DNA of 5,159 bases from Candidatus Epulonipiscium sp. (GTDB lineage: Bacteria > Bacillota_A > Clostridia > Lachnospirales > Cellulosilyticaceae): assembly GCA_012841565.1 (NCBI GenBank), contig DUUM01000105.1:1-5159 (forward strand), given 5' to 3'. The notes under the pieces were generated by a model, which was not told where the DNA came from, ran no database searches, and was given only the letters and a program-made list of their open reading frames with translations. This document shows, in pieces, positions 1 to 4,534 of the stretch; the first letter of the stretch is position 1, and each line of letters begins with the position of its first letter. Position numbers and translations under genes: made by a program.

Positions 1-21
1 CCTCAAATGCCCTAAATCATT

Positions 22-72
22 GATATGTTCCTTTCTACAGATAGTGCGAAAAATTACAGTAGATATGTTCCT
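22..72. repeat. Short 11-bp direct repeat in left flank
   Basis: GATATGTTCCT occurs at 22-32 and again at 62-72, a spacing of 40 bp. The flank 1-82 is otherwise AT-rich and I recognise no protein in any frame. The repeat lies upstream of the hairpin that opens the candidate RNA of copy A, so it could be a paired protein-binding site for its expression. With only two short copies it may equally be chance. Confidence 0.3.
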
Positions 73-82
73 ACTAACGAAC

Positions 83-310
83 GGCTCGAAAGACATTCAT
101 TCTGTCCTATCGAGCCACGTTGAGACGGTTGTGCGCATATGCATTGAGTAATTGGCGAGGTGTTTTCGAGCCTAGTACGAAAGCAGGTACCTTGAGCAGG
201 CGAAAGGTATCTTCCTTAAAAGGGTTTTAGATACAAAGGGTTCAAGCGTTTTAGAAGAATATTTGAGTGTGTTTTATGTCCTCTTAGGCTGCGGCTTGAG
301 GGGATTTTTT
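83..310 (+). ncRNA. Candidate structured noncoding RNA, copy A
   Basis: This stretch opens with a hairpin (GGCTCGA 83-89 with TCGAGCC 110-116, plus an inner GACA/TGTC pair), followed by CACGTTGAGACGGTTGTGCG shared with copy B. A variable middle follows, then a stem 207-212/229-234 (GTATCT with AGATAC), a 72-nt block almost identical to copy B (218-289), and a terminator hairpin with six T residues. Compared with copy B (3613-3844), changes in the terminator arm and in the 207-234 stem keep Watson-Crick or G-U pairing. No frame across the whole element makes a plausible protein. No -35/-10 pair is convincing, so the 5' end is set only by the first hairpin. I could not match it to a known riboswitch, T-box, group I or group II intron by eye. 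Strand is inferred from the T-tract. Confidence 0.45.
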
Positions 311-355
311 GTAGGGGGGTGCACTATCCCGCAAAAGTCGATACTAATGCGCAAA
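116..355. repeat. Long direct repeat, copy A (partner at 3633-3890)
   Basis: Copy A matches 3633-3890 in the same orientation. The left ends share a block of about 23 bp starting CACGTTGAGACGG. The middle (about 140-217 against 3657-3751) diverges in sequence and length. Then 218-289 matches 3752-3823 with only two differences, and similarity continues past the terminator to ATGCGCAAAA. Copy A is about 18 bp shorter, owing to the middle. Its left flank has no counterpart of the terminal inverted repeat that bounds copy B, so copy A is either a truncated mobile element or a fixed RNA locus. The two copies bracket the recombinase, the membrane-protein pseudogene and rhuM. Confidence 0.85.
280..310 (+). 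terminator. Intrinsic terminator of copy A
   Basis: A 10-bp stem (CCTCTTAGGC 280-289 with GCTTGAGGGG 294-303), closed by the tetraloop TGCG, is followed by A and six T residues. Some pairs are G-U. There is no T-tract on the other strand, so it works in the + direction. No gene ends just upstream, so it most likely ends the candidate RNA. Confidence 0.75.
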
Positions 356-501
356 ACAAATAATACTTGAATATACGAGAAATTATAAACGTTATAGGAG
401 TGCGTGAGATGCTTATAGATAAAGGGTATTAGCGTTTTAAATTGTCATGTATAAGCAAAAATAATTAGTGATTTTAAGGCTATTTTCCTGCATTACTTAA
501 A
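356..501. other. AT-rich spacer, nothing recognised
   Basis: This stretch between copy A and the recombinase leader contains no recognisable gene. It holds a short dyad TATAA-ACG-TTATA around 384-396 and a seven-codon reading frame (409-432) behind an AGGAG, which I do not support as a gene. It may contain the recombinase promoter, but no good -35/-10 pair is visible. Confidence 0.5.
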
Positions 502-586
502 AATAAAACCTTGTTTCGACTACTTATCATTTTAATGGTAATACTCTAAGGGTAAGTAGTCCAAATTCAAGAGGCGAGGTTTTATT
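502..586 (+). promoter_or_regulatory. Nested inverted repeat covering the recombinase leader and RBS
   Basis: The outer arms are AATAAAACCT (502-511) and AGGTTTTATT (577-586), perfect over 10 bp. The inner arms are GACTACTTA (518-526) and TAAGTAGTC (553-561), perfect over 9 bp and extendable with few mismatches to about 514-531/548-565. The outer 3' arm includes the end of the ribosome binding site (GAGGCGAGG, 571-579) and stops at the base before the ATG at 587. As RNA this would partly hide the RBS. As DNA it is a 44-bp dyad of the kind bound by a repressor or by the recombinase itself. Which reading is right cannot be decided here. Confidence 0.6.
550..567 (+). repeat. 18-bp motif, upstream copy (partner at 1576-1593)
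   Basis: GGGTAAGTAGTCCAAATT recurs as GGGTAAGTAGTTTAAATT at 1576-1593, 16 of 18 identical and in the same orientation. An inverted form lies at 514-528, and a weaker form, GGTAAGTATTAAAA, at 3919-3932. The two strong direct copies lie just before the recombinase start and just after its stop. A binding site for the recombinase or for a regulator is the simplest reading, and is inference. Confidence 0.6.
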
Positions 587-1573
587 ATGGAAAACAATAG
601 GGAACGTAAGATACACTTTATTCCTCCCAAGATAAAAACACAGAAAAGGGTTGCAATCTATTGCCGTGTCAGTACAACAAGAGAGTCTCAAGCAGATAGT
701 TTAGAAACACAAAAAGATGGTTTGCTGGAGATTGTTAAAAAAGATCCCAACTGGACTTTGTATAAGATTTATGAAGATCAAGATTCTGGCGGTAATACGA
801 GTAGACCAGGATTTCAAAGTATGATTTGGGATAGTTATGACAATAGATTTGAAATTATTATAGTTAAGTCCATCAGCCGCTTTACGAGGAACACGGTTGA
901 TCTATTAGAGACTATTCAGAAGCTAAGAGGCTTAGGCATTGAAGTAAGATTTGAACAAGAAAATATTAGCACTAGTAGCAATGAACAGGATTTGCTTATA
1001 GCTGTTCATACTGCAATGGCTCAGGCAGCAGGTGAGTCATTAAGTGAGGCTATCAAATGGGGGTTAAGGCGAGGATTTGAAACAGTTGAATCAAAGCTTT
1101 ATACAAGGAAATGTTTTGGATATAAACATAATGAACAAGGTGAGCTAATCATTAATGAAGAACAGGCTGTGGTGGTAAGAATGATTTTTGAATTATATTT
1201 AAAGGGGTATAGCGTGGATATGATTATGAAGGAGTTAGGCCATAATAATATAAAGTCTCCTACTGGCAAAGAAAGATGGTCTAAGCGTACGATTCAAACT
1301 ATGCTCACCAATGAGAAGTATATTGGAAATGTGATTTTAGGAAAGACATATACAGGCCAATATCCAAACAATAAGCAAAAGGTAAACCAGGGATCACAGG
1401 ATCGGTTCCTGATGAAAGAGGCTCATGAACCCATCATTTCTAATGAGATATTTGAGCAGGTAAAAAAAGAGATAAAGCGTAGGAGTAATATTGAATTAGT
1501 GGATGGCAAAACTAAAAGAAGAAACACACATTATAGTGCAAAGGGGATAGGTGAGGATGAAAGGGATGAATAA
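587..1573 (+). CDS. Serine recombinase, short form without zinc ribbon
   Basis: A site-specific recombinase of the large serine (resolvase/invertase-like) family, expected to cut and rejoin DNA through a phosphoserine link. The catalytic domain is at about residues 20-165: YCRVST with nucleophile Ser29 and Arg27, then the SRFTR motif with Arg98 and Arg101, then the long helix E-AIKWGLRRG. A Recombinase DNA-binding domain follows at about 175-260 (CFGYKHNEQGELIINEEQA to LTNEKYIGNV). The protein ends at 328 aa after the HEPIISNEIFEQV segment, with a basic tail and no cysteine zinc ribbon or coiled coil. Typical large serine integrases are about 450-600 aa. Oddity: the usual AQEES is AQAAG at 145-149, so the Glu conserved across the family is Ala148. 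The ATG at 587 is chosen for the GAGGCGAGG RBS seven bases upstream. It could be a working short partner of a longer recombinase, or a decayed integrase. The family call is firm; activity is uncertain. Confidence 0.93.
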   Translation: MENNRERKIHFIPPKIKTQKRVAIYCRVSTTRESQADSLETQKDGLLEIVKKDPNWTLYKIYEDQDSGGNTSRPGFQSMIWDSYDNRFEIIIVKSISRFTRNTVDLLETIQKLRGLGIEVRFEQENISTSSNEQDLLIAVHTAMAQAAGESLSEAIKWGLRRGFETVESKLYTRKCFGYKHNEQGELIINEEQAVVVRMIFELYLKGYSVDMIMKELGHNNIKSPTGKERWSKRTIQTMLTNEKYIGNVILGKTYTGQYPNNKQKVNQGSQDRFLMKEAHEPIISNEIFEQVKKEIKRRSNIELVDGKTKRRNTHYSAKGIGEDERDE

Positions 1574-1575
1574 CT

Positions 1576-1593
1576 GGGTAAGTAGTTTAAATT
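1576..1593 (+). repeat. 18-bp motif, downstream copy
   Basis: This copy begins two bases after the recombinase stop codon and matches 550-567 at 16 of 18 positions. Exchange between the two copies would remove 1026 bp containing just the recombinase gene. Its last base starts the TATAAT at 1593-1598, so it may also act as an operator for the next gene. Confidence 0.6.
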
Positions 1594-1598
1594 ATAAT
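1593..1598 (+). promoter_or_regulatory. Possible -10 box for the membrane-protein/rhuM operon
   Basis: TATAAT is a perfect -10 hexamer, 55 bases before the ATG at 1654. The expected -35 position (about 1570-1575, ATAACT) is poor, so activity would need an activator or would be weak. It abuts the downstream copy of the 18-bp motif, so a protein bound there would block or recruit polymerase. Confidence 0.35.
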
Positions 1599-1653
1599 AG
1601 GTTTAGTGTACAATAAGATAAACACTACTAATAGAGAATGTGTGGAGGAAGAA

Positions 1654-2550
1654 ATGAAAAAGACTAAATTATTATATATAGTAATCGTAATGATTGCAGC
1701 ATCTCAAACTTATTCGATATTTCAAATAAATAGGCTGAAAGTAAAGGTGCAACAAACAGAAAATGCAGTAGCCTATGTTGAAGATCGCTTACAGGGAAAT
1801 ATAAGCGAGATTTATTCCAATGTGGATAGAAAACTTGAAGACTATACAAGCCTTGTAACAAACTGTGGATATAAAATCGGTGAATTTAACCTACAAACGC
1901 TAAAAGTACCTGTAACTTTTAAATTACAGCCAAAAACACTTACTGAAACAACTACCGTATTTCTAAGATTCAGTGAGGAAAAAATTGCAATGGAAAAGCA
2001 AGATACCGAGTTTGTACTGACTAAGGATTTTGCAATCATGGATGAAATTTTCCCCACAATTATAATAGAGGATAAGGAGATTTTACAGTTTGAAGACCAC
2101 GATTATCTTAGAATATATAACATCAAAGATGAAGTGTTTTCTTCCCTTTCACCTCGTTTTGAGGGCGAAAGTAGCTATAGCGGATAAGAGCCCTATGATT
2201 ATCGTATGAAGGGCAATATTTCAATGGATTCTTCTGTAATGAATGGTGACAATAGCTTTAAAGATATAAAGTATATCGTCACATTAGATGACAAGGTTAT
2301 TGAAAGCTACCAGGCCGGCTTTGTAGGAAACGGAAATATCGCAATCAATGACAATTTTAAAATGGAAACAGGGCAGAAGCTTATAGGAAAAGTAATAGCT
2401 ACAGACCAACTAAATTTCACCCACGAATATTTGATCATAGACCACGTTGCTGGAGAGAGCAAAGAGCACGGGTACTACTATGAAAACGAGAAAATTATTG
2501 CACCTGATGGTACAGAGATTTATAGTTTTGATGAAAGTGCATTATATTAG
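1654..2550 (+). pseudogene. Membrane-anchored protein of unknown function, split by a stop codon
   Basis: One reading frame runs from ATG 1654 to TAG 2548-2550 and is broken only by TAA at codon 178 (2185-2187, context GGA TAA GAG). Both halves are in the same frame. The start is chosen for GGAGG at 1644-1648; a GTG 48 bases upstream has no RBS. Residues 2-5 are basic, residues about 6-23 form one hydrophobic segment (LLYIVIVMIAAS), and residues about 25-60 are heptad-like and probably coiled coil. The rest is soluble, rich in Thr, Asp and Lys and probably beta-rich, so the likely topology is a cytoplasmic N-terminus with an outer domain. There is no lipobox cysteine. I do not recognise the family. 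A nonsense change such as CAA or GAA to TAA would explain the break. The downstream ATG at 2206 has no good RBS, so the second half is probably not made separately. It sits 13 bp before rhuM, in an operon-like order. Confidence 0.75.
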
Positions 2551-2563
2551 AAAGGAAGAGAAT

Positions 2564-3583
2564 ATGGCAGGTAAAAATATACAAATTCGAAATAGTACAG
2601 TAGATTTTATGGTTTTTACAAAAGATGCAGGAAGTGATTCCATAGAAGTACGCGTGCAAGATGGCGACGTATGGCTAACACAAAAAGCTATATCTATGCT
2701 GTTTGAGATTGATAGAAGTGTCGTAACAAAACATATTAAAAATATATTTGAAACAGGCGAACTTGATGAGGATTCAGTATGTGCAAAATATGCACAGACT
2801 GCGGATGATGGTAAAACATATCAATATAAATTCTATTCCTTATCTGCAATTATTGCCATAGGTTATCGTACTAATTCGGAAAGGGCGATTCAGTTTAGAC
2901 AATGGGCAACGAAAGTATTAGAGACTTTTACAAAACAAGGATATGTTCTGGATAAGGATAGATTGATTAACGGCCAAGTTTTTGATGAGGATTATTTCGA
3001 ACATTTAATCTCAGAGATTCAAGAAATAAGGGCTAGTGAAAGAAGATTTTATCAAAAAATTACGGATATATATGCAACAGCAGTTGATTATTCCAAGGAT
3101 AGTAAAGTTACAAGAGGCTTCTTCGCCACATTACAAAATAAAATGCATTTTGCAATTCATGGTAACACAGCAGCAGAAATAATTGTTGCAAGGGCAAATC
3201 ATAAAAATAATCATATGGGACTGACCAGTTGGAGAAATGCACCAGATGGTAAGATTGTTAAGACAGATGTTTCAATAGCTAAGAATTATTTAATGAAACA
3301 AGAGACTGTGGAACTTAACGAAATAGTAACCATGTATCTTGACTATGCAACAAGGCAGGCAAGAAGGCATATCCCTATGACGATGGCTGATTGGGCAGAA
3401 AAATTAGATGCATTTCTTAAGTTTAATGATGCTGAAATTTTATTAAATAAAGGAAAAGTAACTGCGAAAATAGCAAAAACATTTGCTGAAAGCGAATTTG
3501 AAAAATATCGTGTGATTCAAGATACATTATATAAAAGTGATTTTGATAAATTGCTAGAAGAAAGTAGTAAAGAAATAGACTGA
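2564..3583 (+). CDS. rhuM: RhuM family protein (virulence RhuM/Fic-related)
   Basis: A 339-aa cytoplasmic protein of full family length. The start at ATG 2564 is chosen for GGAAG at 2554-2558; the open frame extends upstream to 2447, but that part only overlaps the preceding gene. Residues about 25-120 resemble a phage-type winged-helix DNA-binding domain (DGDVWLTQKAISMLFEIDRS, then FYSLSAIIAIGYRTNSERA and FRQWATKVL). Residues about 140-175 are a charged helical linker (ISEIQEIRASERRFYQKI). Residues about 180-290 are the RhuM core (FFATLQNKMHFAIHGNTAAE, RANHKNNHMGLTSW, MYLDYATRQARR). The HxFx(D/E)GNGR motif of active Fic AMPylases is absent. RhuM was named from Salmonella pathogenicity island 3, and relatives are common on mobile elements; the biochemical function is not established. 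The gene is intact, unlike its upstream neighbour. Confidence 0.9.
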   Translation: MAGKNIQIRNSTVDFMVFTKDAGSDSIEVRVQDGDVWLTQKAISMLFEIDRSVVTKHIKNIFETGELDEDSVCAKYAQTADDGKTYQYKFYSLSAIIAIGYRTNSERAIQFRQWATKVLETFTKQGYVLDKDRLINGQVFDEDYFEHLISEIQEIRASERRFYQKITDIYATAVDYSKDSKVTRGFFATLQNKMHFAIHGNTAAEIIVARANHKNNHMGLTSWRNAPDGKIVKTDVSIAKNYLMKQETVELNEIVTMYLDYATRQARRHIPMTMADWAEKLDAFLKFNDAEILLNKGKVTAKIAKTFAESEFEKYRVIQDTLYKSDFDKLLEESSKEID

Positions 3584-3612
3584 AAGAGTTAAAGTATAAA
3601 TACTTTTGCGTA

Positions 3613-3844
3613 ATAGTTTAGACTAACTATGACACGTTGAGACGGTTGTGCGCATAGAGGCATTGAACACTTAGTAAAGGCGAGAGCAGCGAAGCCTGAA
3701 CTTAGCGAGAAAGCCCGCATTGCGTAGAGAAACGGAGCAAGGTGTTCCTTTAAAAGGGCTTTAGATACAAAGGGTTCAAGCGTTTTGGAAGAATATTTGA
3801 GTGTGTTTTATGTCCTCTTAGGCTTAGGTCTAGGAGGAATTTTT
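3613..3844 (+). ncRNA. Candidate structured noncoding RNA, copy B
   Basis: This is the counterpart of 83-310. It opens with a hairpin of different sequence but equivalent position (ATAGTT 3613-3618 with AACTAT 3625-3630), followed by the shared CACGTTGAGACGGTTGTGCG. The middle is longer than in copy A. The stem 3742-3746/3764-3768 (GTGTT with GATAC) replaces GTATC/GATAC of copy A, with two changes that become G-U pairs. The near-identical 72-nt block and the terminator follow. Its lack of a clear promoter means it might be read from the rhuM operon, in which case it would form the operon 3' end. Function unknown. Confidence 0.45.
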
Positions 3845-3890
3845 GTAGGGGGGGGCACTATTTGGCAAAAGTCTGTACTAATGCGCAAAA
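3633..3890. repeat. Long direct repeat, copy B (partner at 116-355)
   Basis: Same orientation as copy A, offset about 3.5 kb. The 72-nt block 3752-3823 differs from 218-289 only at T225/C and at one A/G in GTTTTAG/GTTTTGG. The middle part is about 18 bp longer and largely different. Homologous recombination between the copies would delete or circularise the recombinase-membrane protein-rhuM segment. Confidence 0.85.
3814..3844 (+). terminator. Intrinsic terminator of copy B
   Basis: A 10-bp stem (CCTCTTAGGC 3814-3823 with GTCTAGGAGG 3828-3837) with loop TTAG is followed by AA and five T residues. The 5' arm is identical to copy A; the 3' arm differs at five positions and still pairs throughout. 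It would also stop transcripts coming from rhuM before they reach the TA operon. Confidence 0.75.
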
Positions 3891-3895
3891 GTATA

Positions 3896-3904
3896 TGATA
3901 TAAT
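3896..3904 (+). promoter_or_regulatory. Extended -10 promoter for the toxin-antitoxin operon
   Basis: TGATATAAT is a perfect TGN-TATAAT extended -10, which can work with a poor -35 (here only GTACTA/TACTAA at the expected spacing). It starts two bases outside the right inverted repeat of copy B, so its upstream part lies inside the mobile element. A start near 3911 would leave a leader of about 110 nt before the antitoxin. That leader contains GGTAAGTATTAAAA (3919-3932), a weak match to the recombinase-flanking motif. Confidence 0.5.
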
Positions 3905-4021
3905 AATTGTAAGACGGTGGTAAGTATTAAAATTATACAACATATATAAGTATTTTAGCATATTAATAATGATATCAACAAATAATAAGATTAAATAATT
4001 TTCTGCTAGGAGGGAATATAA

Positions 4022-4237
4022 ATGAGTAATAAAGAAACTGTAATTCAATTATTAGATAAAATCCCAGATTATAAAATAGGATATGTGTTAGCTTATATTC
4101 AAGGGATTACAGCAGATGAAGAAGCAGACGATATCTTTTGCGAAAGAATGTATGAGAATTATTTAAATGATCCAGATCCTGAAAAAGACAAAACATATAC
4201 CCTTGAAGAATGTAAGAAAGAGTGGGGTATTGATTAA
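4022..4237 (+). CDS. Antitoxin of a type II TA pair
   Basis: A 71-aa acidic protein. The start is fixed by AGGAGGG at 4008-4014, seven bases before ATG. Residues about 4-30 (KETVIQLLDKIPDYKIGYVL) form an amphipathic helical segment like the small DUF2281-type antitoxins. The acidic middle and the C-terminal TYTLEECKKEWGID resemble the tail by which such antitoxins bind their toxin. No classic ribbon-helix-helix or AbrB domain is obvious, so self-repression is not certain. The stop TAA shares its last A with the toxin ATG, which is typical of translational coupling that keeps antitoxin in excess. The role is inferred mainly from its neighbour, so the family assignment is moderate. Confidence 0.8.
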   Translation: MSNKETVIQLLDKIPDYKIGYVLAYIQGITADEEADDIFCERMYENYLNDPDPEKDKTYTLEECKKEWGID

Positions 4238-4488
4238 TGTATCAAATTATTCTTAAAAAACAAGCAAAAAAGTTCATTGGGAAGCTTCCAATGAATGAAA
4301 AGAAAAGAATAATCTCTGCAATAGAACAATTACCAAATGGAGAGGATATCAAAAAGCTAAAAGGCCATAATCAGCTAATGCGGTTAAGAGTTGGTAGCTA
4401 CAGGATTATCTATACCGTAGATTGTGGTGAGTTAGTAATTATAGTAATTGATGTAGGTAACAGAGGGCAAATATATAACAAATACTAA
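4237..4488 (+). CDS. RelE/ParE-family toxin
   Basis: An 83-aa basic protein. The RelE/ParE fold signature is complete: N-terminal strand MYQIILKKQAKKFIGKLP, two helices to about residue 35, a KKLKG segment (39-43), then the sheet MRLRVGSYRIIYTV (48-61) and VIIVIDVGNRGQIYNKY (67-83). Arg56 and Arg76, with Tyr80 or Tyr83, sit where RelE has its mRNA-cleaving residues, so a ribosome-dependent mRNA interferase is likely; ParE-type gyrase inhibition cannot be excluded. Translation starts on the overlapping TAATG, probably coupled to the antitoxin, with the purine-rich GAGTGGGG upstream helping. The gene is full length for the family. The pair may stabilise the surrounding mobile DNA. Confidence 0.9.
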   Translation: MYQIILKKQAKKFIGKLPMNEKKRIISAIEQLPNGEDIKKLKGHNQLMRLRVGSYRIIYTVDCGELVIIVIDVGNRGQIYNKY

Positions 4489-4504
4489 AATTGAAGTGTG
4501 TATG

Positions 4505-4529
4505 TCCCTTAGACCATAAGTCTGGGGGA
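4505..4529. other. Hairpin at the TA / recombinase-remnant junction
   Basis: A 10-bp stem (TCCCTTAGAC 4505-4514 with GTCTGGGGGA 4520-4529, including two G-T pairs) surrounds the loop CATAA. No T-tract follows on either strand, so it is not a standard terminator. It sits exactly between the end of the toxin gene and the point where recombinase homology begins, so it may mark the end of an inserted piece or a deletion hotspot. Confidence 0.5.
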
Positions 4530-4534
4530 GGGAG

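Larger units (their letters stand above)
3600..3894. mobile_element. MITE-like element (repeat copy B) with terminal inverted repeats
   Basis: The left end at 3600-3624 and the reverse complement of 3870-3894 match at 21 of 25 positions, starting with a perfect ATACTTTTGCG. The element is 295 bp and carries no transposase gene, so it would need one supplied in trans. No clear target-site duplication flanks it: 8-bp flanks do not match. Its interior (3633-3890) is copy B of the repeat at 116-355. The right end also holds a nested direct repeat GCAAAAGT (3865-3872 and 3885-3892). It lies 16 bp after the rhuM stop. I could not assign the ends to a known IS family by eye. Confidence 0.6.

Noticed and set aside
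116..355. Group I or group II intron, T-box or known riboswitch
   Set aside because: I could not find the intron core or domain V pattern, the T-box sequence, or consensus of common riboswitches, and no intron-encoded protein is present. Only an Rfam search would settle this.
409..432. Seven-codon frame MLIDKGY behind AGGAG, a possible leader peptide
   Set aside because: Such a short frame is expected by chance, there is no attenuator hairpin after it, and it is far from the recombinase start.
1606..1653. Upstream GTG start for the membrane-protein gene
   Set aside because: No RBS precedes it, and the added residues are hydrophilic and would precede the natural KKTK-membrane segment; ATG 1654 has GGAGG.
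1664..2057. Two antisense reading frames across the membrane-protein gene
   Set aside because: They overlap each other and a better + strand gene, have no RBS and no recognisable family.
3785..3898. A possible 37-residue hydrophobic peptide (TTG start, EEYLSVFYVLLG then Gly-rich) running through the terminator of copy B, reminiscent of type I toxin peptides
   Set aside because: In copy A the TTG is TTA, and differences between copies replace Gly with Arg or Cys and Trp with Pro, while every change in the hairpin arm keeps RNA pairing. RNA constraint fits better than coding.
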